Shown piece by piece: positions 1 to 7,857 of a stretch of DNA of 21,851 nucleotides. Made by a program: the position numbers and the translations under genes. Source of the DNA: PS1 clade bacterium. GTDB lineage: Bacteria > Pseudomonadota > Alphaproteobacteria > RS24. Location of the stretch: the NCBI GenBank assembly GCA_016779015.1, contig JADHOK010000014.1, forward strand, positions 1 to 21,851, in the 5' to 3' direction. How positions within the stretch are numbered: position 1 is the stretch's first letter; each line of letters starts with the position of its first letter. The notes under the pieces are model-generated. The model did no database searches. It saw only the letters and a list, made by a program, of their open reading frames with translations, and was not told the DNA's origin.

Positions 1-347
1 TGGATGAGGACGCCGGTGAGACTGAAGCAGAAGATACAGCCGTCGGCCTGTCCGTTTCTTCGGGCAACATTACCATTGGTGGTAACATGGCTACTATCGA
101 GCGCGGTACAGATGAACGCGACATTCTGCACTACGGCATTCAGTACAAGCTGAGCAAAGCGTCGAAAATCGGCGTGATCATTCATGACCAGGAAGAAGAG
201 AACGGCTCTCAGTTGGACATCGTAGCTGTTGGTGGTTCGACCAAACTCGGTGCCGGCACCACGCTGACTTATTCTTTCGAGTCGCTGGAAGACGACAGCA
301 AGGGCGACAGCGAATTTTTCGGTGTTGGTCTGCTGATGAAATTCTAA
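1..347 (+). CDS. Outer-membrane porin, C-terminal part (5' end outside window)
   Basis: The reading frame is open from the left edge (codons begin at base 3) to a TAA at 345-347, so this is the last ~114 residues of a longer protein. It shows alternating polar/hydrophobic strands separated by short acidic turns (runs of D and E) and ends in ...GLLMKF. A terminal phenylalanine on an amphipathic last strand is the usual signal for outer-membrane beta-barrel insertion by BAM. The strand pattern resembles the complete porin that follows at 660, so the two are probably tandem paralogues; they were not aligned in full. Inferred role: passive diffusion pore for small hydrophilic solutes. The first in-frame ATG here (87) is internal, because the upstream codons (DEDAGETEAEDT...) already look like porin sequence. 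A strong terminator lies 24 bases after the stop, so it is probably transcribed separately from the next porin. Confidence 0.8.
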   Translation, partial: DEDAGETEAEDTAVGLSVSSGNITIGGNMATIERGTDERDILHYGIQYKLSKASKIGVIIHDQEEENGSQLDIVAVGGSTKLGAGTTLTYSFESLEDDSKGDSEFFGVGLLMKF

Positions 348-370
348 TCTCGCTTGAGATTGATTTCTTG

Positions 371-400
371 ATGGCGGGGCTTCGGCCCCGCCATTTTTTT
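371..400 (+). terminator. Rho-independent terminator of the first porin
   Basis: A perfect 10-bp stem (ATGGCGGGGC at 371-380 with GCCCCGCCAT at 385-394) closes a TTCG tetraloop, and the T run extends to 400. A C(UUCG)G loop is exceptionally stable, so this is a textbook intrinsic terminator placed 24 bases after the porin stop. Confidence 0.93.
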
Positions 401-420
401 GCGCTTTAGCCCGCTTTGAC

Positions 421-465
421 GGGTTCTTACTCGCTCGCCCATTACGCGAGTATTTGAAAAAACCC
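421..465 (+). other. Nested inverted repeat in the inter-porin spacer
   Basis: Arms TACTCGC (428-434) and GCGAGTA (446-452) enclose an 11-base loop. They are nested inside GGGTT (421-425) and AACCC (461-465). No T run follows, so it is not an obvious terminator. It could be an operator or an RNA structure. It lies in the 312-base gene-free stretch 348-659. Confidence 0.45.
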
Positions 466-529
466 AATTATTACGTGGTGTTGCGTGAGCGACACAAATA
501 GGCCACGGCGTGGGCCATTGGATGATTTT

Positions 530-545
530 CGCTATCATAATAGCG
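530..545. promoter_or_regulatory. CGCTAT/ATAGCG dyad in the upstream region of the second porin
   Basis: CGCTAT (530-535) and ATAGCG (540-545) form a perfect 6-4-6 inverted repeat spanning an AT-rich CATAAT that could be a -10 element. No convincing -35 sits 16-18 bases upstream, so a promoter is only suggested. Confidence 0.35.
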
Positions 546-574
546 GCGAAGCACGTTACATAAATCAACTTGGG

Positions 575-626
575 CGGCACTGCGTTGTGCCGGCCCGCGT
601 ACCCACCGCCGATTTGGGCGGGGGCT
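575..626 (+). other. Two leader hairpins ahead of the second porin
   Basis: CGGCAC (575-580) pairs with GTGCCG (587-592) across a 6-base loop. Further on, a CCCACCGCC segment near 602-610 can pair with GGGCGGGGG near 616-624 with one mismatch. Both would be in the 5' untranslated RNA, ending shortly before the ribosome-binding site (GGGAG, about 650). Structured leaders are common on porin mRNAs, where they affect stability or small-RNA pairing. That role is inference here. Confidence 0.4.
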
Positions 627-659
627 GTATCCCGAAAAACAACAAAAAGGGAGACAGCA

Positions 660-1832
660 ATGAAAATTGCAGCCACTTTAAAATCCTCCTGCGCCGTTAT
701 GGCGCTGGTAACATTTCCGGCCGTGACGGCACTGGCCGAACCGCTCGCTTTCACGGTGGGCGGGTTTTTCACCCAATCGGTGCAACTGGTCGATGTCGAT
801 GACCATGATGATGGCACGAGTTTCGAAGACGAGGTGCTGGCGCAAAACGCCGAGATCCATTTCAAAGGCAAAACCATGCTGGATAATGGCACCGAGATTG
901 GCGTGCGCATTGAACCGGAAGCGTCGAGTAATGGCTCGCGCGCTGATGACCAGATTGACGAGCATTATCTGTATATGAAAGGCCAATGGGGCAAGCTTAT
1001 TGTGGGCGCTGAAAACGGCGTTGGCCATCTGATGCAAGTGCGCGCGCCGCGTTTTGTGCCGGGGCTGAAAATCTACGACAATTCGGTCACCGACGATATT
1101 TATGAAACCGCCTATGACAAATTGCTGGGTGACGATGCGACTGATGACGCGATTGAAGACGCGCATATGTCCACCAAGCTGGAGCATATTTCCGGCGATG
1201 CCAATAAGCTGAGCTATATGACGCCGCGCGTCGGCGGCTTGCAGCTCGGCGTTTCTTTCGCGCCCAATAATAAAGACCGCCAAGGCGGTGAAAACAATGC
1301 GGCGGCTATAGATGATGAGGTTACCCAAGAAGACATAATCGAGTTCGGCGTGTCCTTTAAAGGCAAGACCAATGGGCTGGGCTATAAACTCAGCTATACC
1401 ACTGTTGAGGGCGAAACGGTGGAACCCGGCGAACCCGACCCCGAGAGCAGCAGTGTCGGCTTGGCCTTGAGCTATGGCGATTGGATTTTCGGCGGCAATA
1501 TGTCGGAACATGACGATCTCGGACAGGTCGATGGTAAATACACCGGTAGCGACAATATCGAGACCACAAGCTATGCGCTGAAATACAAATATGGCGCGGA
1601 TAGCTATATTGGCATCGGCTTCACCGATGGTGAGGAAACCGAAACCGATAGCGATAATGTGCGCAACATTACCGAATTTGAAGAAACCATGATTGGTGGC
1701 GGTCGCAAAATCACCGACGGTGTCAGCATCGGTTATTACTACACCATGACCGAGGCTAGCTATGGCAATGCCAGCTCCAAAGCCAGCGGCGAAGCCGACG
1801 CTTTAGGCCTGACGCTTGATTTGCGTTTCTAG
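660..1832 (+). CDS. Acidic outer-membrane porin, complete
   Basis: Predicted 390-residue porin. I chose ATG 660 over the in-frame ATG at 570 because a GGGAG ribosome-binding site sits just upstream and translation then begins with a clear signal peptide (MKIAATLKSSCAVMALVTFP..ALA, cleavage near residue 26). The mature part starts EPLAFTVGGFF and continues with regularly spaced amphipathic strands, a conserved-looking segment near residues 85-130 (IGVRIEP.. through YLYMKGQWGKLIVGAENG) and a terminal ...LTLDLRF, the BAM-type C-terminal Phe. The GQWGKLIVGAENG stretch is typical of Gram-negative general porins of the porin_4 type. Loops are strongly acidic, as often seen in marine bacteria. Substrate selectivity cannot be read from sequence. 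It ends in a terminator shared with the convergent MFS gene. Confidence 0.88.
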   Translation: MKIAATLKSSCAVMALVTFPAVTALAEPLAFTVGGFFTQSVQLVDVDDHDDGTSFEDEVLAQNAEIHFKGKTMLDNGTEIGVRIEPEASSNGSRADDQIDEHYLYMKGQWGKLIVGAENGVGHLMQVRAPRFVPGLKIYDNSVTDDIYETAYDKLLGDDATDDAIEDAHMSTKLEHISGDANKLSYMTPRVGGLQLGVSFAPNNKDRQGGENNAAAIDDEVTQEDIIEFGVSFKGKTNGLGYKLSYTTVEGETVEPGEPDPESSSVGLALSYGDWIFGGNMSEHDDLGQVDGKYTGSDNIETTSYALKYKYGADSYIGIGFTDGEETETDSDNVRNITEFEETMIGGGRKITDGVSIGYYYTMTEASYGNASSKASGEADALGLTLDLRF

Positions 1833-1851
1833 GCTTGTGACGTTTGTACTG

Positions 1852-1880
1852 AAAAGGGCGGCCCTTGGGTCGCCCTTTTT
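1852..1880. terminator. Bidirectional terminator between the porin and the convergent operon
   Basis: AAAAGGGCG (1852-1860) pairs with CGCCCTTTT (1871-1879), with further partial pairing inside the 10-base interior. The plus strand ends in a T run. The A run at 1852-1855 gives the same on the minus strand. It lies 19 bases after the porin stop and overlaps the last codon of the minus-strand MFS gene. Confidence 0.85.
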
Positions 1881-3174
1881 ATGCGCCCGCCTTTTCGGCA
1901 ATCGCCAGGTCTTCGCGCAGATTTCGACCGGCCCAGAAATAGTGGAAGCAGCCCCAAAGATTGAGCGAGACGACGACGATGAGCGCATAGCGCAACCCGT
2001 CTGTGCCGTAATCGGTGCTGAAATAATCCGATAATATGCCGACCAGTTGCGGCCCGAAACCAAGCCCGACAATATTGATGCAAAACAGCAAGAGCGCCGA
2101 GCCGAGCGCCCGCCGCGCCGGTGGCAGCAGGCTTTGATTGAGGGCGAAACTGACCGACAGATAAAAGCCGCCAAAGAAAGAGGTGATGGTGGTCAGTAAA
2201 ATGGCGGTCAGCACATCAGTGGTCAGATAATACCAATAAGCGACCGGCAAAATGGCCAGCTTCACCCCGGCGGTGAGCCAGACATAATAGCGCTTGTCGT
2301 GCTGCGCCAGACGGTCGGCCAGCCACCCGCCCGACAGCGTGCCAATGCCGCCGATAAAGCCGCCAATCAGCGCCAGCAATGTGCCGGTTTCGCCGGCCGA
2401 GAGGCCGAGAATGCGGCGGAAATAAACCCCGTTCCAATACAGCGCGCCATAGCCGACAAACACCACCAATGTGGTGCCGATGACGATATGGCGCAGACTG
2501 GGTATCGACATCATGATTTTGAAGGTTTCCCAAACCTCGGTGAAAATGTTTTTCGGCATCGGTTTGGGCGCTTGCGTGCGGGTCGGTTCTTGCACTGTGA
2601 AGAACATTAAAAGGCCGAGTATGATGCCGGGCAGACCGACGACGAAAAACGCTATGCGCCAGCCATACCATTCATCAATCCAGCCGCCGACCAGAAAGCC
2701 CAGCAACACGCCGACATTAATGCCAGCGGCATAAATGCCCATGGCGGTAGCGCGTTTTTCAGGCGGGTAGAGGTCTGAAATCATTGAATGGCTGGGCGGG
2801 CTGGAACCGGCCTCGCCAATGCCGACGCCGATACGCGCCAATGCCAATTGCAGATAAGAGCCGGCGAGGCCGCACAGCGCCGTCATGCCCGACCAGATAA
2901 TGACCGAGATGGCGATGATATTGCGCCGCGAATAGCGGTCGGCGAGAATGGCGATGGGGATGCCCAAAGTGGCGTAGAAAATCGCAAAGCTGAGGCCGAT
3001 GAGAAAGCCGAGCTGCGTGTCTGACAACATCAGTTCAAGCTTGATGCTCTCAGCCAGTATCGACACGATTTGCCTGTCGACATGGCTGGAGGCATAAATC
3101 GCCACCAGCATGGCCAAGGTATAATTCCGTGTCTTATTGCTAACGACCGGTTTGTCTGCCGTCGGTGCGCTCAT
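1879..3174 (-). CDS. Spinster-type MFS transporter
   Basis: Predicted 431-residue inner-membrane carrier with the 12-helix pattern of the major facilitator superfamily. ATG 3174 is preferred over 3192 because a GGGGGAG ribosome-binding site precedes it by about 7 bases. The N-terminal half carries the spinster-family signatures: SHVDRQIVSILAESIK in helix 1, LSDTQLGFLIGLSFAIFYATLGIPIA leading into loop 2-3 motif A (ADRYSRR), and GVGIGEAGSSPPSHSMISD further on. Eukaryotic spinster proteins move sphingosine-1-phosphate and lysophospholipids. The substrate of the bacterial members is generally unknown. It follows the beta-barrel gene by 52 bases with no terminator between them, so it is probably the last gene of the RND/LolA-like/barrel operon. 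A lipid-related substrate is therefore plausible but inferred. Confidence 0.88.
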   Translation of the reverse strand: MSAPTADKPVVSNKTRNYTLAMLVAIYASSHVDRQIVSILAESIKLELMLSDTQLGFLIGLSFAIFYATLGIPIAILADRYSRRNIIAISVIIWSGMTALCGLAGSYLQLALARIGVGIGEAGSSPPSHSMISDLYPPEKRATAMGIYAAGINVGVLLGFLVGGWIDEWYGWRIAFFVVGLPGIILGLLMFFTVQEPTRTQAPKPMPKNIFTEVWETFKIMMSIPSLRHIVIGTTLVVFVGYGALYWNGVYFRRILGLSAGETGTLLALIGGFIGGIGTLSGGWLADRLAQHDKRYYVWLTAGVKLAILPVAYWYYLTTDVLTAILLTTITSFFGGFYLSVSFALNQSLLPPARRALGSALLLFCINIVGLGFGPQLVGILSDYFSTDYGTDGLRYALIVVVSLNLWGCFHYFWAGRNLREDLAIAEKAGA

Positions 3175-3226
3175 GATCGCTCTCCCCCTCAAAAAAACAA
3201 TAGGTCAGAAGGGAAGCTTTGGCGAG

Positions 3227-4531
3227 TTAGAAATAATAGGCGAGGCGGAAGCGGACGGAATCTTCATCGGCCACAGCCGCGGCGAATGTATCACCCTCGC
3301 CGACTTTGTCTTGAAAGCGCGCTTCCAATATGGCTTTGAAGTTGCGTCCTATGCGGCGCTCGGCTTCCAGCGATACCGACGTGCTGTCGGTATTATGGTC
3401 AATCAAGCCACCGATCAAAATGGCCGTCGATTGGGGGTCATTGGCGGTCCAGCGCAGGCCGAGGCCGAAATCATTGCCGAAAGGATGCGGCGCGTCTTCC
3501 TCGCGCTCGTCATACATATATTCTGCCACCAGCCCCAAATCAGTGCCGCTGTTAAACAGATTGTAAAACGTATATTCAATGCCGCCTGTGGCGCGGGTAA
3601 TCTCGACCTCTTCGACGTCCATGCGCAATGTCGGGCGACCACCGGCCAGCGGGTCGGGCAGCTTGCGGTTCTCAGTGGTATTGGTGACTTCCAGTTTCAA
3701 CAGCCACGGCCCAAGTGTCGCCTGTGCATCCAAGCCAGCTTGCGTCAACTCGGCATAATAGGCCTGCACAATCGGCAGACCGTTATCGGCGCGGGTTTGA
3801 CCGGTGGCGAGCAATTGCGGCTCGCGCGCCGTGCCGTCAAACCATGATAGGCCAACATCAAACGGCCCAAAACTATTCTGATAGCGAAGCGCATAATCAC
3901 TGACCCGCCGCGCCGCGGCACCGGTCTCGCCGGTTTCAAAATGGGTGGTGCTGTCATCAACCGTGAAACCGGCATTGGGGCGGCCGCTCACCGGGTCGGT
4001 ATATTGGCGGATGCGGAAATGCGGCAGGTGAAACGCGGTCAGCGTGCCATAGCGGCTGGCATAGGACGCGCGCAGCATAATCTGTCCCAGCTTCTGCTCG
4101 CCATCGACGCTTTCAACATTGTCGGTCTGATTGATGATATCGACCAAATGCAGAAACTCAGTGACGCCCCAAAACACCTTATCGGCACCGATGCTGACCT
4201 CCAGTGGGCCATTGACGTAGCGATATTTGGCCTCGCGCAAATCGGCGTGACTGCGCTCATGGTCGTGTTGGTCGATGCGCGCAAACGGTTTGAGGATGAC
4301 CGCATGAGCGCCGCTGGGTGAAAACAATCCCAGTTCCAACTCGCCCGCCAAAGCGGTAAAATCTTGCTCGCGCTGCGGGTCAAGGGCACCGGCGGCGGTC
4401 TTGCTTTCACGGGGAAAGTGGCGCAACTCCAGCTCCACATTGCCCTCGAAATCAATATCCAGAGCAAACGCCGGTGTGGCGCATAGCGCCAGCGCCAGCG
4501 TGGTAGAAATAAGGCGGGGGTGGTGCGGCAT
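3227..4531 (-). CDS. Outer-membrane beta-barrel protein of the RND/LolA-like operon
   Basis: 434 residues. A signal peptide (MPHHPRLISTTLALALCATPAFA, cleavage near residue 23) is followed by almost continuous alternating strand patterns (LDIDFEGNVELELRHF..., ARIDQHDHERSHADLREAKYRYV...) and a C-terminal ...VRFRLAYYF with the BAM-type final Phe. The periodicity suggests a barrel of roughly 16 or more strands. It starts only 3 bases after the stop of the LolA-like gene, so the two are translationally close and probably co-transcribed. I recall DUF1302-type barrels paired with DUF1329 (LolA-fold) proteins and MMPL exporters in other proteobacteria. This looks like a shorter version of that arrangement, but I cannot assign a family with certainty. 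Probable role: outer-membrane receiving or export component for the cargo of the adjacent RND pump. Confidence 0.8.
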   Translation of the reverse strand: MPHHPRLISTTLALALCATPAFALDIDFEGNVELELRHFPRESKTAAGALDPQREQDFTALAGELELGLFSPSGAHAVILKPFARIDQHDHERSHADLREAKYRYVNGPLEVSIGADKVFWGVTEFLHLVDIINQTDNVESVDGEQKLGQIMLRASYASRYGTLTAFHLPHFRIRQYTDPVSGRPNAGFTVDDSTTHFETGETGAAARRVSDYALRYQNSFGPFDVGLSWFDGTAREPQLLATGQTRADNGLPIVQAYYAELTQAGLDAQATLGPWLLKLEVTNTTENRKLPDPLAGGRPTLRMDVEEVEITRATGGIEYTFYNLFNSGTDLGLVAEYMYDEREEDAPHPFGNDFGLGLRWTANDPQSTAILIGGLIDHNTDSTSVSLEAERRIGRNFKAILEARFQDKVGEGDTFAAAVADEDSVRFRLAYYF

Positions 4532-4534
4532 GTT

Positions 4535-5359
4535 TTAGCGGGCTCGTTTCAGACTGTTTTGGGTGAAATCCTCAGCCGTCAAACCGGTCTGAAAAGCATA
4601 ATCCTCCCAACGCAGGGTGGTGGTTTTCTTGGTCACATGGTTTTCCATAAACAGCTCATGGGCGCGCCAGTATTTATCCAAATATAGTTGATAATCGCCA
4701 AAGGTCAGCGTCTTTAGCAGCGCATCCTTGCGGTCGTAATAGACCACTTTGCGGGATTGATAATCGGTGCTGTCGGTCCAAGCCACTGTGCGCGTATAGC
4801 CCGAATATTGGTAAAGCGGGCGGCGTTCGACCACATGGCAGGTCAGCTCGCCGCACGGCTCGTCGCGTAGCCATTTATAGCTATACTTGCCGACCTCTTG
4901 CGATGAGAAATCCTCAAAGGCGAATTCCGAGCCCATGAAAGGCCCCGATTTATTGACCGAGCTGATGCGTTTCACCCGTTTCAGCGCAGGCAGATACATC
5001 CATTGCTCATCGGGGTCGAGAATATGCGCATAGGTCAGCATGGCGGTGCCGGCGACATCGGCCGGCTCGTCAAATATCATCATCGACCAATCGCCATCGG
5101 TGACGTCTTTATTCTCCAGCGTGTTGAACCGCAAGCGGCGCTCCGACACATCGCCATTGGCGTTGGTCAGTATCATTTCCATCTCGCTGGTGGTGTCGCC
5201 AAAGCCGAGATTGGTCGCATCGGTTATTTCGGCAATGGCTTTGCCGCGCGCTTCGGGTTGGTCGGGGCCGGGCAGGCCGGGACGTTCAGCCCAAGCAGCC
5301 ATTGGCAAAAGCAGCGCTGCCGCTAGCGATAAATGGGTAAGTTTGAAATTGAAGGACAT
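4535..5359 (-). CDS. LolA-like periplasmic protein (outer membrane lipoprotein-sorting-like, PF17131 type)
   Basis: 274 residues. An excellent AAGGAGA ribosome-binding site lies 7 bases before the ATG. Residues 1-24 are a Sec signal peptide ending AWA. The mature protein carries the hallmarks of the PF17131 LolA-like family: FDEPADVAGTAMLTY (about 96-110), DPDEQWMYLPALKRVKRIS (115-133) and SGPFMGSEFAFEDF (138-151). C169 and C174 could form a disulfide. The fold is an open half-barrel that binds acyl chains. The family name refers to this fold, and genuine lipoprotein sorting is not implied. Such genes typically sit beside MMPL-type RND transporters, as here (45 bases after the RND gene). Inferred role: periplasmic shuttle for a lipid or hydrophobic molecule between the RND pump and the outer-membrane barrel encoded next. 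Confidence 0.88.
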   Translation of the reverse strand: MSFNFKLTHLSLAAALLLPMAAWAERPGLPGPDQPEARGKAIAEITDATNLGFGDTTSEMEMILTNANGDVSERRLRFNTLENKDVTDGDWSMMIFDEPADVAGTAMLTYAHILDPDEQWMYLPALKRVKRISSVNKSGPFMGSEFAFEDFSSQEVGKYSYKWLRDEPCGELTCHVVERRPLYQYSGYTRTVAWTDSTDYQSRKVVYYDRKDALLKTLTFGDYQLYLDKYWRAHELFMENHVTKKTTTLRWEDYAFQTGLTAEDFTQNSLKRAR

Positions 5360-5404
5360 GAATAAGTCTCCTTTTTTAATATTTTGGCAGGCGCAAGCGC
5401 GGTT

Positions 5405-7774
5405 TCATTCCGCCGGTTGCGCTGCAGCTTCCTCGGCACCATCTTTCGAGCCCGTCTTGGCCTTGTATGGCGCATTGGGGTCGCCGCGCCCGTCAATCCA
5501 CATCAATAAGGCCGGCAAGAGCAAGAAGTCGAGCACCAAAGCGGTCAGAATGGTTAGCGCCACAATCCGTCCCAGCATCGCATTGATGAGGAAAGGTGAC
5601 AGCGTAAGCACCATAAAGCCCGCAATCAGCACAAAGCTGCATACCCATAGGGCGGTGCCGACCGTGGTGAAACTGTAACGCACACTTTCGACCGATGAAT
5701 AGCCGAGTTCGAAGCGGGCATGACGGTATTTAGACAACATATGCACGGTCGCATCGACAATCAGGCCGATGGCTGTGGCACCGACAAAGGCCGTCCAGAA
5801 ACCGACTTCGTATTGATAAAGCGAGAAAAAGCCCATGGCGACGGCCGGTGGGGCGATGTTCGGCACCAGGCTGATAAGCCCAAGCCGCAGACTGCGCAGG
5901 ACGAGCATCAGACACGCCGAGATCAGCACAAAAGCGATAATTGTCCCGACCGTCATGGCTTCGAAATTGCGCTCACCAATATATGAGAACATCACCGCTT
6001 GGCCGGATGGCTCAACATGCATGCGCTCCGGCGTATTGGTGCGCAGCCAGTCGAGTGCGCGGGCGCGCAGCGCTTTCATTTCCGCGGTTGAGAGGTCTTT
6101 CAGCGTGACCACCACGCGCGAGGCTGATTTGTCGACATTTAACTGGTCGTTCAAATCTAACCCATAGGGCAGCGACATTTCATAGAGCAGCACATATTGC
6201 GCCGCCAATTGTCGGTTTTCGGGCACGGCGTAGAAGTTTTGCCGGTCGCCATTAAACGAGCGATTGATGCGCTTCACCACATCGGAGAAAGATGCGACAT
6301 GCACCACTTCGGGTTGGGTGCGCAGCCAGCCGGCGAAATTGTCGAGGTTTTCGAGATATTCAGGGTCGGAAACGGCGCCGACATCACCGCTCTCGAGCGA
6401 GTAATTGATAATGTAAATGCCGGTCAGATTATCGGACGCCCAATCCGAGGCTTGGCGGAAATCGACCCGCTCGTCGAAATATTCAACAAAGCGGTCATTG
6501 AAGGTCAGGCGCGGCAGCAGTCCGGCCCCCAAGGCGACAACCGCCAGCATAACCACCATAAGCGGTCGGCGTTTGTCGATGATGATATTGGCCAGCCATT
6601 CCATTGAGCGGCTTTGTCGGTCAACCACCGCGCTGCCTTTCATCGGTAACACAGCCAACAGAGCCGGGAACAGGGTCATTGACAGCACCCATGCATATAG
6701 CGAGCCGATACCGGCAAAATTACCGAGGTCGCGATAGGGCGGGGCGTCGGAGAAGTTGAGGGAGAACAAACCGATCGCCGTGGTCACCGAGGTTAAGAAG
6801 ACCGCTTGCGCGTTTATCTTCAGGCTTTCGACAATGGCTTGGCGTTTTTCCATGCCTTGGCCTTGCGAAACCAGGGCCGTGATGAGGATGTGCACACAGT
6901 CCGCCACCGCTACGGTAAGGACAATGGTCGGTGCGCCCGAGGCCGGTGGCGATAGCGGGAAGCCGAGCCAGCCGCCAGTGCCCATAGCCGCTCCGGCCGA
7001 GAGGGTGACGACAATCATCGTTGCGAAAGTGGCCCATAATTTGCGCGTGGTAAAAATCAACACCAGCGCAATAATGACAAACATGGTCGGCGTCAGCGTC
7101 GCCAAGTCTTCCTGCGCCGCTTCGGAGAAAGCGTTGGAGAGCATTTGCGAGCCGGTCAATTCAATGCGGATATCGGGATATTTGGCCCGCATGGCTTCGT
7201 GGATTTCGCGCGCTTTGATGACAATTGCAGTGGTCGCTTGAACATCATCGCGCGGCGGGCGCAGCGAAACCAGCACAGCGGCGGTCTTTTTGTCGAGCGA
7301 TAAGAGGCGTCCGGCCAGCAGCGGCTCGTTGAGGATTGTGTCCTCAACATATTTGATGCGCTGATTATCAATATCGGCCGGGTCGGGCACCAGATCGCGC
7401 ACTTCGAGGTCATCCTCGCCAATGGCGCGGGTGTTCTGGAAATTGGTCAGACTGTCAACGCGGGTTGAAAACGGGATTTGCCACCCCCCCTCGGTCAGCT
7501 CGTAAGCCAGATTGAGGCCTTCGCGGCTCGATGCGTCGCTGCCGTCTTTCGGCTGATAGACATAAATAATCGTGTCGGGGCTGGAATAAGTGCGCTCCAA
7601 CTCCTCAAAGGCGGTCAGATAAGGGTTCTCATTGGAAAAGAAATAACGGTAGTCATTGGTGAAACCGAGATAGCGGCCGCCGGATAAACCCGTCAGCGCC
7701 ACCAGCAGTGACAAAAATATAACCAGAAATGGGCGTCGAACGACAAACTCGCCATATTGCTGCATGGCAGGCAT
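5405..7774 (-). CDS. RND superfamily transporter, MMPL family
   Basis: 789 residues, normal length for a single-chain MMPL/HpnN-like RND protein. The architecture is TM1 (about 17-32), a large periplasmic loop (about 35-228), TM2-6 (about 229-375), a second periplasmic loop (about 425-605), TM8-12 (about 606-765), and a short charged tail. The proton-relay positions are recognisable in both repeats: ADCVHIL with D292 in TM4 and IVDATVHML with D674 in TM10. Family members export lipids such as hopanoids, mycolates and carotenoid-type molecules from the outer leaflet of the inner membrane. ATG 7774 is preceded by AAGGGG. It is the first gene of the operon, followed by the LolA-like, barrel and MFS genes. 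Its promoter overlaps the TetR dyad. Cargo is unknown. Confidence 0.9.
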   Translation of the reverse strand: MPAMQQYGEFVVRRPFLVIFLSLLVALTGLSGGRYLGFTNDYRYFFSNENPYLTAFEELERTYSSPDTIIYVYQPKDGSDASSREGLNLAYELTEGGWQIPFSTRVDSLTNFQNTRAIGEDDLEVRDLVPDPADIDNQRIKYVEDTILNEPLLAGRLLSLDKKTAAVLVSLRPPRDDVQATTAIVIKAREIHEAMRAKYPDIRIELTGSQMLSNAFSEAAQEDLATLTPTMFVIIALVLIFTTRKLWATFATMIVVTLSAGAAMGTGGWLGFPLSPPASGAPTIVLTVAVADCVHILITALVSQGQGMEKRQAIVESLKINAQAVFLTSVTTAIGLFSLNFSDAPPYRDLGNFAGIGSLYAWVLSMTLFPALLAVLPMKGSAVVDRQSRSMEWLANIIIDKRRPLMVVMLAVVALGAGLLPRLTFNDRFVEYFDERVDFRQASDWASDNLTGIYIINYSLESGDVGAVSDPEYLENLDNFAGWLRTQPEVVHVASFSDVVKRINRSFNGDRQNFYAVPENRQLAAQYVLLYEMSLPYGLDLNDQLNVDKSASRVVVTLKDLSTAEMKALRARALDWLRTNTPERMHVEPSGQAVMFSYIGERNFEAMTVGTIIAFVLISACLMLVLRSLRLGLISLVPNIAPPAVAMGFFSLYQYEVGFWTAFVGATAIGLIVDATVHMLSKYRHARFELGYSSVESVRYSFTTVGTALWVCSFVLIAGFMVLTLSPFLINAMLGRIVALTILTALVLDFLLLPALLMWIDGRGDPNAPYKAKTGSKDGAEEAAAQPAE

Positions 7775-7801
7775 GAAAATCCCCTTTTTCCCTGTGCTGG
7801 A

Positions 7802-7829
7802 AATATAGCGTCAGCTTTTTAATTGTCAA
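7802..7829 (-). promoter_or_regulatory. Sigma-70-type promoter of the RND operon
   Basis: On the minus strand TTGACA (7829-7824) is a perfect -35. A 16-base spacer leads to TATATT (7807-7802), 27 bases before the RND start codon. The -35 is overlapped by the left edge of the inverted repeat at 7828-7846, so repressor bound there would block polymerase. Confidence 0.75.
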
Positions 7830-7851
7830 ACTAAACAGTTCAGTTTATTAA
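7823..7851 (+). promoter_or_regulatory. Promoter of the tetR gene, overlapping the opposing promoter
   Basis: TTGTCA (7823-7828), a 17-base spacer and TATTAA (7846-7851). The -35 shares five bases with the -35 of the minus-strand promoter, and the spacer contains almost the whole 19-bp dyad. The predicted transcription start falls near 7858, an ATG in frame with the tetR coding sequence. Confidence 0.55.
7828..7846. promoter_or_regulatory. Probable TetR operator (19-bp near-perfect dyad)
   Basis: AAACTAAAC-A-GTTCAGTTT: nine-base half-sites around a single central base, with one mismatch per half-site comparison (AAACTAAAC versus AAACTGAAC). It lies in the 77-83-base divergent spacer, inside the tetR promoter and touching the -35 of the RND promoter. 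This is the expected geometry for a repressor that controls both itself and the divergent operon. Confidence 0.78.
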
Positions 7852-7857
7852 ATGGTC

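Noticed and set aside
344..910. Long open frame on the minus strand across the inter-porin spacer and the porin start
   Set aside because: It is antisense to the porin, has no ribosome-binding site, and its product is low-complexity without family features. The plus-strand porin with signal peptide and barrel pattern explains the region.
678..1511. 277-codon minus-strand open frame inside the second porin
   Set aside because: Composition reflects the reverse complement of a GC-rich gene. No recognisable domain; the sense strand encodes a convincing porin.
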